Source of the DNA: Lamellibrachia columna
Lineage: Eukaryota > Annelida > Polychaeta > Sabellida > Siboglinidae
Reading direction: 5' to 3'
Length of the DNA: 64,000 nt
NCBI GenBank assembly: GCA_963662155.1
Contig: OY759271.1
Span: 14,388,398-14,452,397, forward strand
The notes beneath the pieces were generated by a model. It saw only the letters and a list, made by a program, of their open reading frames with translations, did not search any database and had not been told where the DNA came from. How positions within the stretch are numbered: the first letter of the stretch is position 1; each line of letters begins with the position of its first letter. This document shows, in pieces, positions 62,881 through 64,000 of the stretch. A program made the position numbers and the translations under genes.

Positions 62881-63355
62881 TAGCTAAAAATAAACATTGG
62901 GAAAAACCCACATATCGCTGACATGGCGTAATTTTGGTGGTAGCTAAAAATAGATGGTAGCTAAAAATAGACATTGGGAAAAACCCACATATCGCTGACA
63001 TGGCGTTAATTTGAATTTTAAATTTAAATTTAAATATGTGGGTTTTCTCCCCTGGGTGTTCCTTCAATAACCGCCACGTCAGCGATATGTGGGTTCTCCC
63101 CTGGGTTTTCATTAAATTTAAAATTTAAATTAAATTCTAATTAAATTAAATTAAATTAAATTTTAATTTTTTTTTTTTTTATTTAATGAAAACCCAGGGG
63201 AGAACCCACATATCGCTGACGTGGCGATTATTGAAGGAACATCCAGGGGAGAAAACCCACACATCGCTGACGTGGCGGTTATTGAGGGAAAACCCAGGGG
63301 GAAAACCCACATACCGCTGACGTTGCGGTTAGTTGGGAAAAACCCACTTTAAGAA
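62880..63355. repeat. Foldback repeat cluster with an acccacatatcgctgacgtg motif
   Basis: Five direct copies of aacccacatatcgctgacgtggcg or close variants (about 62906, 62984, 63204, 63257, 63306) and one inverted copy (about 63073). The blocks at 63054-63115 and 63179-63240 are near-perfect inverted repeats of about 60 bp around an AT-rich loop with aaattt/ttaaat runs. Direct duplicates of ggtagctaaaaatagacatt lie at the left edge. No coding capacity. Confidence 0.88.
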
Positions 63356-64000
63356 TAAGCAAATATGCAAATGAGTTTCATTAATAAAAATCGTGCATGA
63401 TTAATGGCTCGTGGGTCTATCTGGAGGGAGTAGGGTATATGCTCGCGTTTCGCGGAATGCAGCGGGCTTCATACTTCATGTTAGGAATGCGGTCGTATTG
63501 TATCCCGTAATATGACACCGCTCTGCCGCGTTCCCGAAAGGACGCATTAAGGCGTTACTAACAGCTGACTAGTGGATTTTGGAACTCGGGAAATGCGCGT
63601 TTTAAATAACCTGGCTATATGTAATCATATTAGCGCTGTAGTTAAAGCGCTGGTTCGCCCACTGGATGTATGCAAGTCTGAACACGTTGAAAGATAATCC
63701 CGTCATTTGTACAATGCTGTGCAGTAATTTATTAGATGCCAGCTATGATGAAATTCGGGTTTCAGTATTGTTATTTTTGTCGTTTCTCTAAGAAGAGTAG
63801 ACCACGTTGTAACTTCGTTGTTACCGGTCTCTCATAACCGTCTCACGTCAGGTCCTTCTACCTACTTCATTCAGCAGTCAGCCCTGACGTGATTTCGAAT
63901 TAGAGACAACTAATACACGTTGGTGTATTCTGCAGGTTCGACCTACAGCGTAGGCTTTTATTGTTACATCAATCGGTTATAGCGCTACTAACATATACAT
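63356..64000. other. Right edge, nothing recognised
   Basis: No convincing exon, RNA gene or repeat. The J-domain exons of copy B are expected further right. Confidence 0.4.

Noticed and set aside
63640..63690. Possible HPD-like exon of DNAJC5 copy B (minus strand reads IHPVGE)
   Set aside because: Context does not match a J domain and lacks the KNPD sequence that follows HPD in this family.

Overview
The window reads as animal nuclear DNA, most likely from a marine invertebrate. Genes are split by GT...AG introns. Microsatellites and minisatellites are abundant, and much of the right half is degraded LINE and hAT material, with tRNA-derived SINE sequence. Nothing in it looks bacterial. The lineage (mollusc, lancelet or similar) is an inference and cannot be settled from this sequence alone.

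Layout. (1) 1-15113: the last 17 coding exons of an ABTB2/BTBD11-type ankyrin-BTB gene on +, with its stop and polyadenylation signals. (2) 16598-21721: a complete five-exon mitochondrial inner-membrane protease subunit (IMMP1L) on -, convergent with ABTB2; its last intron carries a 24-bp minisatellite. (3) 22029-24270: a hAT-superfamily element with CAGGGGT terminal inverted repeats and a broken transposase. (4) 24271-30348: no recognised gene, but 12-bp and 42-bp tandem arrays. (5) 30349-31347: an intronless heparan-sulfate 3-O-sulfotransferase-like gene on +. (6) 35735-38572: a two-exon gene for a small single-pass membrane protein. Its stop codon lies inside the first unit of a 51-bp minisatellite and its intron holds a LINE. 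(7) 40558-43593: a DNAJC5 (cysteine string protein) gene on -. (8) 44200-53140: LINE and SINE remnants, including a 2.2-kb LINE at 47830-50025. (9) 53144-62150: the 3' exons of a second, diverged DNAJC5-like gene on -. Its roughly 8.2-kb intron is packed with LINE fragments, one of them split by an 818-bp hAT insertion with an exact 8-bp target duplication. (10) 62880-63350: a foldback repeat cluster.

The genes do not form an operon-like unit. They are unrelated housekeeping or cell-surface genes, except that the two DNAJC5-like genes look like a tandem duplication. The main unusual points are: a minisatellite that contains a gene's stop codon; two cysteine-string genes with different J-domain ends and tails; TA microsatellites that repeatedly sit at or near the LF-IYIND motif of LINE reverse transcriptases; and a nested transposon whose removal restores the LINE reading. 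Most long open frames in the window are by-products of tandem repeats with periods divisible by three (12, 15, 24, 39, 42, 51 bp) and are not genes.
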